A DNA stretch of 64,000 nucleotides, taken from Linanthus parryae (taxonomy: Eukaryota; Streptophyta; Magnoliopsida; Ericales; Polemoniaceae). The notes under the pieces were generated by a model. That model was not told the DNA's origin, searched no databases, and was given only the letters and a program-made list of their open reading frames with translations. The position numbers were made by a program, and so were the translations under genes. Positions 29,993-41,921 of the stretch are shown here, piece after piece. Location: positions 16,923,001 to 16,987,000 of the forward strand of contig JALGPY010000003.1 in assembly GCA_023055425.1 (NCBI GenBank), read 5' to 3'. The number at the start of each line of letters is the position of its first letter. Within the stretch, counting starts at the first letter, position 1.

Positions 29993-32900
29993 ATGATGGA
30001 GAGAACCTCTGCAGCTTCTGCCATGGAATGGAGTGTTGATTTAGATAAGGGTCTTCGATCAGTGAAACATGGTGAGTCATTCTGAGAGTGATTCATACAA
30101 ATGCTTAATTGTAATATTGTTTCTGTTGTAATTTTTAGATTTTATACCAAGTTCTTTTCATTTCAGGCCAATCTCTTGAAGCAATACTACGGACGGGATT
30201 AAGACTTGAGATGTGGGATAGAGAGCCAGCAATTAACATAACACAGTATAATATTTTTGGGTTATTTCCGGGTGAGGATAGGCTTTTCGCAAACTCCATC
30301 CTCCTTCGTTTGGCTGATGCTTTTAGTTCTGGTGATCTGAAGACAAAGCTTTGTGTTGTGAAGGTTTTCCTGTCATTCATGAGGAACCATAGAAAGCAAA
30401 GGGGACAAAATCATGGAATTTTGTTGAAGTATAGCTCAGAGAACCGATCGGAGCTCATAAGACGAATCAAAATTGTTTTTGACACTGGGGATGTTGAATC
30501 CAGAGCACTAGCGTTAGTTCTCTTTGGGTGCTGGGCTGATGTTGTGAAGGACAGTCCTGATATCCGGTACCTTGTGCTTTCGAGTCTCGTCTCTTGTGAT
30601 GTCCTGCAGGTTAGTTTCGTTTCTACTTTGACTGCTTTTTAGTTCTCAATCACCAGGGAATGACAACGATATTATGTGGAATGCAAATTAGTGGCAATAG
30701 GATTGTTGGAGCTGAGTCAATAACAATTGATGGGCAGGAGATGCCGATGAATGACCACTTTGGATATTTTGGTTATGTTATACATAGTGATCGAGAGAAA
30801 GATAAGGATGTTAACCACATAATAGAGTAGGATGCAATGAATCGAAGCAGTGTGTCTAGAGTGTTATGTGAGCAGAGAGAGATGAAGGTTAAGTCTTGCT
30901 GTTGTAACTTGTTAGATTGTCTAGGAAAAGTATATATAGAATGTAGTTTAGCAGAAATGAGAATGTTAAGGTTGATGTTTGGTGTAACTATAAATAAAAA
31001 TATAAATCACAATGAAATAATTAAGATGAATCTAAAAGATGCACCAGGATAAGAAAAAATAGTTGAAATCATTGAGGTGATTTGATGACTCGTATCGCCC
31101 TTGGGTGCAGTAATTAGGTGAGATGATACAATCCATGTCATGGGAGCTAGAACCTATGTAGAGAGACCAAGAGAAATTGTTATCATATCAAAGGTAAGGG
31201 AATGCCTCTGGAAAGATGGAACTGAAGTAAATTGGTCCATGTAGCCAGCCTCGGTTAGACTTGAAATAGGGTTTTTATGCACATCTTAATATAAAAAAGT
31301 TGGGTATGTTGGTCTATGGGGGTACTTGTAAATGGAATAAAGTTGGTCAATGGGGAGTAAAGATTACACTATACGAGTATGAAGAGAATCTACAGCACCA
31401 CCTTAAATGAAAACATGTTACCACTCCGCTCAATATGAGCATGCTACACTTTAGCCGTGAAAATATTTGTATTGAGCTCTCTAAACATGTGTCATTACAG
31501 TACTTATACCAAAATTCTTCGAGCCGGCTCTGACTCGAGTATTGTCGTTACAACCAAGGTTTCTTCAGGCTAGTTGGTAAAAAGAAACCATATTTGTAAC
31601 TGGATGTGCATCTTCCGATTCCACAAGCTGTGATGATCTGCTTCCACGTGGCATTGGGCATTTTGATGTCTTTGTTGATGTTCATATGCATTGGGACCCT
31701 TGCATTTCACATGGTCTTGTTTCCTGAGCACGAAGTTTCAGACATGGGGAAATATTATAAGTCTTTCCTTTTTGGGCAGGATTTTTAACTTTGTGAGAGA
31801 CAGGAAGTTTTTTTCTGAAACATTTCTTGTAAATAGTTATCTGGTCATTTTTTTGTAGTGCTTTCAATTATTTGGACCACTCAGCTTAACCTTTGATGTG
31901 ATCTTACAGGTACAGGCGTCCTTATTTGCAGGAGCATGTTTTTGTGAGCTGTCAAGTGACTTTGCTTCCATTTTTATGGAGATATTGGTTAATCTTCTAT
32001 CAGCATCTGAAACCCTGTCTGCTCTAAGGGTTGCAGGAGGCCGAGTTTTTGCGAAATTCCGGTGGTCATCGAGCCATATCAGTAAAGCTTACGAGGTTTT
32101 GTTTCCTTTCCTTCTGTATTCTAGTGTCGAGATAAGAATGTTGAAGCATTTTACATATGTATGTGTTGTCGACTTGGCATTTAAAATTAGTTCTAGGAGT
32201 TAGATCGTGCAACGGCCAAGTGGAGCATGATGCTTGTTATAACAACATTATAGAGTTATCATCCGTATACATCTTGCATTTGGATATGCCATTTATTGGT
32301 GATAGCCCATCTCTATCCCAGTATCATGCCCGATTTCTACATTTTTGCTTCATTAATGCCATCTTTAAATGATGCACACTTTTTCTTAAGGGCTCTGACT
32401 TGCAATTATCCATCAATATCTGAATCATTATGTGTGCTTCATTCACAGCATCTATTGATATGCCATCCTGTCCCAGTATATTTGATTAGTTCTTTTTACT
32501 GTTAAAGACATCTTCAAAATACTGCTTGCTCTTTTTAAGAGCTCTGACATGCTATCCTGCACAAGTATCTTTTAAAATTTATTTTATTTTCCCTATTCTG
32601 TGATAGGCTCTTGGTTGTTATTTCACTACCTAGTAATATCTTATTCCATATAAATATTTTACTCTCCAAAATCACATAGTTTGGTGCATTCATATGCATG
32701 ATATTGCAAGGTTAAGATTTGGTTTTGCAGGCAGGTCTAAAGCTGGTTTTAGGTTCTTCAGATGAGGAATTCTTGGATGCAATGCTGATTTCACTCTCAA
32801 AAATCGCTTCTAAATCAGCAGCGCTGATTCCTAGACAGGTACATATTGCAATCACTGTAGCTGTTTGCATTTTGTACTGCTTACTCTTCTTTGGCCTATG

Positions 32901-35900
32901 CTTTACTTTTCTTCATCCCACTTTTTTCCATCACGAGTACCAACTGTACCATATATTACACTACACAATGTGCAAGGGGTATGCAACCACCGCGAAGTGT
33001 TTGGAGGAGATATACGCATCAAGCCGTAACTGTCGCCATTGGTAACTATTGTCTTGACTAGAATCTGTACCAAATCTAACCGAACTTGGAAAAATTCAAC
33101 AAACAGTTGCAAAACTCTATACTTTCCGAATATGTATCGTCAAACTCTATTTGTATGAGTTGCGATTTGGTTGAGCTTTCCAAAAGTGCAGTTAATTGTC
33201 GCATGGGGTTGACCCGAGGTTCTAAAATGTAATGCTGACCATATGTGGGCTTACGCATTCTCAGAGATAAATGAAACAAAAAGGTTTCGGTAGAAAAATT
33301 CCCCTTACAAGTGGATGTAATAAAGTTTGGTGATAAACGAAATCTGGGATGAGGTAACCCCGTAGTTAGATTTTATATCATTGATGATGGTATGAAATGT
33401 ATCAATTTGCATCTCAAGACTTTGCGATTTTTGGTTTCTCCCATGTAAGTCTATTTTCTTTCATCTTCAATCTTTTCATATCGGTTATACAGTCAGTACT
33501 TCTGTGACTTCTAATAACTCTCGGTAAGAATGCGACGTCTCTTTCTTTCTGTCCATATATGGATAGATTTGGCAACTCCTAATGACTATCTACTAATGCA
33601 TAAACTAAAGAAAATAATAGACTATATTACCAATAGAAACAATTAAATGTATTGGATCTGGACCTACATGTTACCAAGGCAGTGAGAAAACTAATTTTGG
33701 AAAGAAGTACTTATTCGCGGTGTTTCTATGTCAGGTTGAATGTCACAGTACCACCTCTTCACCAAATAAGGTGTAGCCCTAACCAGCAAACCAAGCCAAA
33801 CCACTCGTAACGTAATTTATAGTCTGTGAAAGAGGCTAGATACCCAAATTACTAGTGTCCTTCACTGTCTTGGATCTTTAGTTAGTTACTCTAAATTGTA
33901 CATGAGTCCCAGAAGAGCACGCAAAGTATAATTGGAACAAGAGTTCAAAGATTCTTAGAGCAGAAATCAGTGAAGGTCCTTGTTGTGAGCCCACACTGGC
34001 GGTGAATAGCTTTTAAGACTGCCAATTTGTATGTGAAGACTCTAGCTTTTTTGCTTCTGAGAACATTTGCGTGTGAGAGTGGGTGCTGTTTGAGTAACCT
34101 GCTGTAGAGGCTGTTGAAGTGTTGCTTTTTTATATTCCATTTGCTTCTTCCTTTTCTTAGTATGGTTTTATACTTAATTAGTTTAAACGATGGAAGTATT
34201 AACAGTATAAACAAAACGGAAGTCTGGGCCTCGCTGGTGGTGAATAGATTGAGTGCAATGATGCGCACGAGCATCTCCAATGAGGTGCGAATTTTTGTGC
34301 GAGTGCCAAAAATCGGCACCTCAGGTGCTGTTGTGAAGTGCCATCTGTGGTGCGAGTGGCAAATTTGTGGTGCCATAATTGTAAAATTGGTGCCACAGTT
34401 GGTGGCATATTTGGCACCAAGTCTGGCACAATGCCAATTATGCCACCAAGGCTGACCCATGGCATTCATTACGTAAATTTATATTTCTTCCATTCTATCG
34501 TTAATTAAATAATATATTTAATACATTCGCAGTGTATTTGGTGTCTCTTCATGAACTAATTACTAATGTTAGCTCATGTTTAGAATGAAGAGATGCTTTT
34601 AAAGTATAATATGAAAAATTCAAGAAATTTTGAAATACAACAAATCAAATGTATAATTTTATTATTCATTGTCTGAAGTATTGTATGATCCAATCATGAT
34701 TATTTTCACCCCAGAACAATTAAAGAAGTGCGTGGTAAAATTCAACTATTAACTATGTGATTATCAATCTTGGGGAGGCATCAGCAAGTAAAGAGTGAAA
34801 TATGAGTTTGACCTAGTGTGATTGTCATGTAGAAGCGGTAGTTTTAGCTTGAAATGCTAGTTAAATGGAGAAAAAAGTTCAAATTGACATTTATTTTATC
34901 ATTTGATCATTGGGGATCAAGTGCTATAAATTGCATTTTTCACTATTCCGATGCCAAATTTGGTATTGGCATTTGGCACCTGATTTGAGATGCCCGGGGT
35001 CTAGCTTTATGCTTATGATAACATGTGTGTGGGGTGTGGGTGTATTTTGAGTAACCAGCCGGCTGTAGAGGGTGTTGATGTGTTGCTTCTTTATGTTCCA
35101 TTTTCTTCTCCCTGGTCTATTGAAGTATTTTATGCTTTATGTGTTTCATGATGGAGTAGTAACAATAAAAACGATATAGGAGTTTGAGGATGAAAATGGA
35201 AGTTCTTCAAATTATTGGTATGAAACTGTGACTAAACCTCAAACTTCGAGTTTACAGATTGATTTCCGCCTGAATATAGCTTGTTGGTTTCTAAGTGCAG
35301 GTGAATTTGCTTTTCTCGCTCTTGACTCAGGATAAACCTTTGCGATTGCGAGCTACAACACTAAGCTGTCTTCATTATATCATTGCAAAAAGAACATATG
35401 ATTTTCCTGTCACTGGCAATTCAATCAACGTTTTAGTCTCATTGCTTGCTGTGCCGGAGCTTCCACCAGCCTTGCAAAGAGGAAGCCTACAAATTTTGCG
35501 GAAGGTAAGTGTTTATTTGCTGCTATCCATGCTTTTATCCTGCTATGACAGCTGTCCATCCTGTTGTGACCAGTCCGGTGTTTCTTACCAAAACTGAAAA
35601 TTCTGGCATCGTGACAATCTCTTGCTTTTACATCTTTGCCCTCTCACACAAAATTGGAAATTACACAAGTTTGGATAAGAATGAAGAAAGAGTATCAATT
35701 ATGTTTGGAGAAATGGAGAAACTTGCTCGGAAGAGAAAACTTGAGAAATAGATACCATATGGAGAGCACAAAACGTGAAATACCACTACGAGACACCTGA
35801 TACGGGAACCACCCTTGTTGTTTGGGACAAGAACAGAAATCACCCTTGTGGTCAGTGGCGGACCCAGAAAATCAAGCCAGCTGGGGCAAAATTAAAAACA

Positions 35901-38900
35901 ACTGACGTTGTAACAATAGTCAAAAGTAATTATATTTCATATATTTTTTCATTACAAATATACTCGTAGTCTAGATACAGAACATGGCTTAATGTCCAAA
36001 ATAATAGCTGTACAAAATGTTCATATATGACCGCTACGAGGTCTAATCACTTGAAGAGGTGCGCCCGAAGTTTAAGAACTGCTGGATATTCAGTAGTCGC
36101 AACAAATTTTGGAAAGCAAGCTTTGTATGTCACTCAAAAGTTAGGGTCACAGTGCACATCAGCTTCTTGTGGTTGCAATATAGTACTTCACTTCATAATG
36201 AGGTCTCACACTGACCAAGTGAAACCTTGTGAAATCATTTTGGTATAAGGCCTACCTGGTTTTTATTGTCATCTTAGTCTTCGCAGGCTTGGGTCATGTG
36301 GGATTGATGATGCCAACTCCAACATGTATCCAATGTGAATGGTAGTTAAAGTTTTGAGATTCAGAATTAGTTCCTAGAATAGCATATTAACCGAAGCATG
36401 GCAATCATTGAAGACCAACCTTAAATTTTATGATCTGAGTCAACTCTTTAACATATGCTCTAACCTATATACCCAATGTCAATGCCGTAACTCAATGTTC
36501 CAGTTTATGCAATTTCAGCTTAACTTTCCAGCATCTATATCAGTATTTCTTACACTAGCTGATGTGCAGGTTGTTCTATCCGGTGTACCAGGCGATATGC
36601 CCGAGTTTACCGAGATTTTGAAAACGGTTGACAGTGCTTGTCAGTCTTCAATCATGGCCATAAGGCTCTTAGCTTATTCTATTCTTGTAGACTTATCAAC
36701 TAAACTATTGGCTAAAAAGAAGACGGGACTAGATGGATTTGATCCAAGCATTCTGGCTTCAGGAACAGTTCGAATTATCATCAATCAGATAGACTTGCTT
36801 ATTAAGGATGGACTAGATCTTCGTCAGCATGATTCAGATTTTAAGCAAGAGAATCATTGCTTGTTTCAAAACCTTCTCCATATGCTTGAAATATATCCAA
36901 GCCTTGGTGAGATGATGTTGGAAAGTATTTGTGTACTTGTAGAAAATATGGTAAATATGCATGACCAAGTTACTGGCCCGTCGGTACCATTGATATCTGG
37001 TGATCAGATAATGGAGTCAACAGAACAAAACAACAAATATACAGCCTCATTGCTCTTGCCTTGTGTATCTAAAGTAGTGGTGGCTTGTGTTGAAAGATTA
37101 AGTGCAACTGGTGATGTCACTCCCCAGGTCCTCGATACAGTTGAGCTTATGATCAAACGTGTTGATCTATGTGGTTGGCTTGATTTCTTCACGCGCTCGA
37201 GCTTCTGTTTTTTGCTTCGCTCTCACATTGCTTGTTGTTATGTGTTGAAGGACATGGAGAAAAATGAACTTGCGGGCAGTTTTTCTATTCCTCTTCAGGA
37301 TTACATAGTCCAACATGAGATTCTAGCTTTGGAGGGTGCTAAAAATATGCTAGGAAGAAAGGGCAACTGGTCTCTATACAAGCTTGGTAGATATGCTGCA
37401 TGTCAGGGGGCTTGGTTTACTGCTTCTTTCATATTCAAGCATCTCCAAACCTTTGTTCAATCAGACACCTTTTCTCTCTGGTTTCAGACCTTGGCTGGAT
37501 TTGCACATTCCGAAAGGATAATCCGATTACTAAATTTACCCAACAAAGGTTCTATTTTAGTGAATTGGATAGAGACTAACAAAACTGTTGCCACACCTTT
37601 CAAACACGAAGTCAGAAGAGGCCAAGGTACTGACTGGAAGCTTGGTTTGCCTGACAATACAAAGCATCTCATGCAGGCTTGTGATATTCTTCGTGCCTCA
37701 GAGAAAGACTTGGGGAAAATCGTCAAATCAAGTCATTGTTTGTATTTCCAGAGATGGTTTTTGGCTCTTAGAGCGAAGGTTTTGCAGTCTGTGATTGATA
37801 CTCTTCAGCTCTTTTGTGTGCCACTCCTGCAGGATAACTCTGGGATTAAAAGCCGGACAGTTTCACAATGGGTAACTTCCATGGCATGCTCTCTCTTGAG
37901 GATATCTTTGCAATTGAATGGGTTGGCACGAGAATTTGATCTCATTGCCACATCTTTCAGGGACTTGGACGAAAAAAGTCTGGGTATCCTATCAGCTCAT
38001 GCTCTGAGTTGTTCACTGTTGGCTTTAAGTACCGGATTTTCTCTTTTCTTCCCAAAGCTACAAGTTGATGACAGTGTTGAGAAATCTGAGAAATGTATAC
38101 ACGGTATGCTTATACAAGATTTACTTTGGCGGTTACAACTTGTAGATTGTGAAACCAGTACAAAACTTTGGCTGCTTTCGAAATTTTACACACAGCCCAA
38201 GAGTTGTTATTTCTTCCAGTCCAGAACTCAGGTGTTGCCAACAAGTTATGAAGTAAGAGGCCTTCTTAAGATCTGCAGTGACGCTGTTACAGGTTTGGTA
38301 AATATGCAAAATGAGGTAACTGGTGGGCATAATGATGAACTTCTACACCAAGTTGCTAAAGATGGCCTGCAACTTCTACTGGGTGTAATGTTGAAATGGA
38401 TGTGTATCCCCTTCCGAACTCCTAGTTACTTCTTTACAGTAAGGTGCTAGTTCTTCTCCTTGTCAAAATTTTAAATTACTTCTACATAGTGTAGAATCCT
38501 TTTGCATCATCTGCTCCGAACTATGATGAAAATGCTTGCATCAGCCAGCATCTGACGACTTGCATGTTAATTAGATAGTCGCTGCGCCCCACAAATGAGT
38601 GTCTTGCTATTTTTTTCAACAATTTCGAGGAGATGATTTGACTAGCAACACGACACCAAAACTTGTTATTATTTTCATTGAGTCGTAGAGTTAAGATTAC
38701 TCAACAACATTATGAAAAGATTAACAAGTTTTTGCACCGTTTTGCTAGTCAATTCACCTTCTCAAAATGCATGAAAAAAACAACACAACACTTGTTTTGT
38801 GACTAGGAGAGTAACCATCATTTAACTTTAATTTTCCCCAGCCAATGCATTATCTACTTCACTGAAACTTACTCTTTTCAGGCATGAACTCTTTTCCCAG

Positions 38901-40150
38901 AATTTCACTTCGATTCTTCAGATCTCAATGTTTGAATATCGACCCAGAATGATAATACTTATGATGCAAAACTTTGTTTTAACATACATACAAGGAGACA
39001 AACACTAACAACCTACGTGAATTGCATCCATATTTCTCCCAAAAACTGACAAGACCTAAAATCTGCAAGTTGGATGATTAGATTCTCCTTTCTCTTGTAC
39101 AAGGTTAATCGACATCGGTTGGAGAAATTTCTTATTCCCCTAATGCGTACCATGGTTTAAATTTTAATATTTTCATGTTTAAGCTTGCTTGTAACAGTAT
39201 TAGGAGTTCATGCAATGTATAACACCGACCTTCGACCAAAACGGTCATTTCATTTTAGTCCTTAAACATTGGCAAAACTAAACATACTTAGGTCCCATTA
39301 ACCTGAAATATTGTTGTTTGCTACTTTGTTGTGTGGTGAGTTTCGAATTTTTAACTGTTTTCAAGCTCCATATCGTTTGTATTGAACCTTGAAGCAGAAT
39401 TAATTGTATGTATTATCAGTTTATAAGCCTTTTTAACTGATACATGTGACCATGCCTGTGATGGAGACTAGAGTGACAAGCATTTTAATGGTTGAAGGAT
39501 CAAGAAAAACTCAAGTAAAATTTGAATGTATTTGTCAATTTTTTTATCCTTGGTGATATATTGCCTTCCTAGTTGGGTACTCATTGTTGCCATTTTAAGA
39601 TATCTTATTTATGAATCTGCATCATTGTAGGTCTTGCATGTACTCGGAGCTATTCGCCTCAAGCAGTGAAACCAGAAGCTCAAATAAGATATCAGTGTCA
39701 TCAGGCTCCCATTTATCTCTCGACATTTGCCTTCAATTGAAAAACATACCACCAGGTCTTTCACTTCAGCTGGCCAAGTTGTATTGCATCCTTCACTGTA
39801 CAAAGTCTTGTCAGGTATCAAATCCGGGACCAAATGGGGAAAAGAATCCGGAAGCTGATGACATGGTTCTTCTTAATGATAAGCTGTTCCTGTACAGTAG
39901 TGGAAGTACCAAAAAGGCCAGCTACGCACACCACAATAAACGTAGTGCTGGCGACTGTGAAGTGGACGTATGTGTGTGTTTGGAACCAAATGAGAAAGGG
40001 CAAGGATTCTCCACTTGCTTGCTTGATGTTTCTAGCTTTCCTTTAGGTACTTATAGAATCAAATGGCATAGCTCTTTGGTGGATGAGAAAGGTTCTTATT
40101 GGAGCCTCCTCCCTCTGAATCCTGGTCCAGTATTCACTGTTCTGAAGTGA
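29993..40150 (+). CDS. INTS7: Integrator complex subunit 7 homologue (ARM-repeat protein, 1,137 aa, 7 coding exons)
   Basis: Coding exons: 29993-30071, 30167-30609, 31910-32095, 32731-32838, 35301-35504, 36570-38443, 39631-40150. Introns are GT-AG and the phases join to 3,414 nt. The product matches, by my recollection, Arabidopsis EMB1895 (At4g20060), the plant INTS7: the N-terminus MMERTSAASAMEW, the blocks LFGLFPGEDRLFANSILLRL and ALALVLFGCWADV, the LFAGACFCEL motif and the C-terminal DICLQLKNIPPG region, with nearly the same total length. INTS7 is an alpha-helical scaffold of the Integrator complex, which acts with RNA polymerase II in snRNA 3'-end processing and transcription attenuation in the nucleus. 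ATG 29993 was chosen as the first of two tandem ATGs. Intron 2 holds an RTE LINE remnant and intron 4 a MITE. A donor 19 nt after the stop (GAG|GTAAGG at 40169) suggests a spliced 3' UTR. Confidence 0.88.
30655..31200 (+). mobile_element. RTE-clade LINE remnant (C-terminal part) in INTS7 intron 2
   Basis: Translations in broken frames contain FGYVIHSDREKDKDVNH, SRVLCEQREMKVK and SLAEMRMLRLMFGVT, which match the conserved tail after the reverse transcriptase in plant RTE elements (the AEMRMLRWM motif in particular). Stops and frame changes show it is decayed. It lies on the gene's own strand. The exact ends are not defined. Confidence 0.75.
32839..35300 (+). other. INTS7 intron 4 (2.46 kb) with an internal duplication and MITE
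   Basis: The longest intron of the gene. Two diverged direct copies of about 175 bp (about 34041-34215 and 34999-35180) flank a terminal-inverted-repeat element at 34271-34993. The remainder shows no exon or element that I recognise. Confidence 0.7.
34271..34993. mobile_element. TIR element (MITE) in INTS7 intron 4
   Basis: Ends GCATCTCCAATGAGGTGC and GCACCTGATTTGAGATGC are 18-bp inverted repeats matching at 16 positions. The left part has many GGTGCC/GGCACC motifs. I could not see a clean target duplication, so the superfamily is unassigned. Confidence 0.6.
35853..35900. mobile_element. Possible truncated hAT end in INTS7 intron 5
   Basis: CAGTGGCGGACCCAG followed by a GGGGCAAAA-type stretch resembles the terminus of a common plant hAT family. 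No opposite end was found before the next exon. Confidence 0.35.
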
Positions 40151-40168
40151 GAGAGGCAATCATTGAGG

Positions 40169-41921
40169 TAAGGACTCGTTCGATTTCTGAAATTTTAAAT
40201 AATCAAAACTGCTTACGTTATTCTGATCAAAATATGGGATTTAACCAGTTTCGGTTCATCTTTTGGGTATTATATTTGCTTACTTTCTGCTTTACTTTTT
40301 TCGTGCCCCTTTCTTTGTTTTACGGTTTCATTTGATTCGGCGAGTAGAGTTTGACATGCGACATCTTCTAGCCAGGAGTGTGTGTGAATTTTTCAACAAT
40401 ATCTAGCAATTTTCATGAATTGATGTTTTCTTTATCGTTTCGTCTGTAGGTTAATGAGGTTGTCCTTCCATCAATTGGTATCATATACTGTGTTCCAAAA
40501 GGGCACTCGTGCTTACGGTATAATGCCTCCAGTACACTATCTCTGAACTCAATAGGCAAATAGATTGACTTGTGGGTCTAAGGTAAAATTATTCTCACCT
40601 TATCGTAACAATTCCATTTATTATGGCTCAATAAAATATGTGGATTATTCTGATCCTCATTTGTTCTTAAAATTTTTGCTAGTAAATTCAAATGAGTTTA
40701 TTGCCATAGTCCTGTGTGCTTAAACAGACATGGAGAGTCTGAGAGATGAATGGTAGTAAAAGATGCAGATCTTCGATGAACGATTGTAAAAAACTGGGGT
40801 TGAAAGAAAGTGAAAATAGGGAGGTGAAATCCAATGCCATTTTGATGAAAGCTTGTGATCCGAATACTCTTCATGGGGGAGGTGGATCGTGGTGCAGATC
40901 TTTCTCCAGACGTGTTTTTTTTTCTGGACTTTGTAAATTTGGTGAAACACGTGTTGCTCATGTTAGCATATCATTACTGATACAACATACAAGTCTTGCA
41001 AGTTTGTTCCCTCAAAAGAAATTCGGAGTTTGAAATCGTGTCACTGCATGAGCTGCAATTACTTATCACTGATGTTCAGTTCAACAATGTGTAATACAAT
41101 TATAAAACTTCCTCTAAATGATATAGGGCAGAGTCTGCCATTGAAGGAGTACCGTGTTTCTCGCATGTATAGTGCTTGTTTGGGAACAAATCCATTTATA
41201 TGTTAATGTTGTTTGGGAAATTTCTGGTTTGGGCTAAAAAATTGCAGATTTTCAGTTTATTATACCAAGAACTTTTTAAATTTTGACTACATATTTTCAC
41301 CAATTTTATTTGATCAGATTATTTAGTAAATTATTTAGATTTCAGCTAGTACATGACATGCCCTAATTTGTCAGGAGCTTAGTGTGTACTCCTTCCATTC
41401 TAAAAGATAGTAATTGTTTAGCATTTTGCACTTTATTTAAGGATGATATTTCACCGATAAAATGACCCAAAATGCTATGGAGTCAAACAGAACTATGCAA
41501 CATGATACGAATACCATACAAAACTACCTATCTTCAAGGAAAGAGGGATTATTATATTATCATTGTCGAATATCTTTTACTTTTGCTGGAAAACAAATGC
41601 AGGACCACAGGAAGCGATGGAAATATAACCTTACGCATAAGAACTCGTTAAATAAATTTCGACACCCTCCAGACACAACAATTGTAAAATATCTTCATCG
41701 TAAAATACAAAGTGATGAATTATTTCCAACTCCATACGAAATGATTGCGTAAGAGCAATTGTTTGTGTTTCCAAGAAACTAGAGCCTCAAAAACAATAAA
41801 AATCAAACGATTCGACTTAAAACAGAAAGAAGTAGTTGGAGGGTTGGTTTTATGAGCTCCATCTTTGGATGGGAATATAATGTACAGCTACAACGAATGA
41901 GCCTCCGCTATCACTTCTCTT
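40169..41921. other. Spacer between convergent INTS7 and TPT genes
   Basis: It probably holds the spliced 3' UTR of INTS7 (acceptor-like GTCTGTAG at 40449) and the 3' UTR of TPT. A single Stowaway-like end (ACTCCTTCCATTCT) is seen at about 41390 without a convincing partner. No gene recognised. Confidence 0.5.

Noticed and set aside
33945..34469. 174-codon minus-strand frame in INTS7 intron 4
   Set aside because: It crosses the MITE border and its TGCC/GGCA repeats; no family resemblance.
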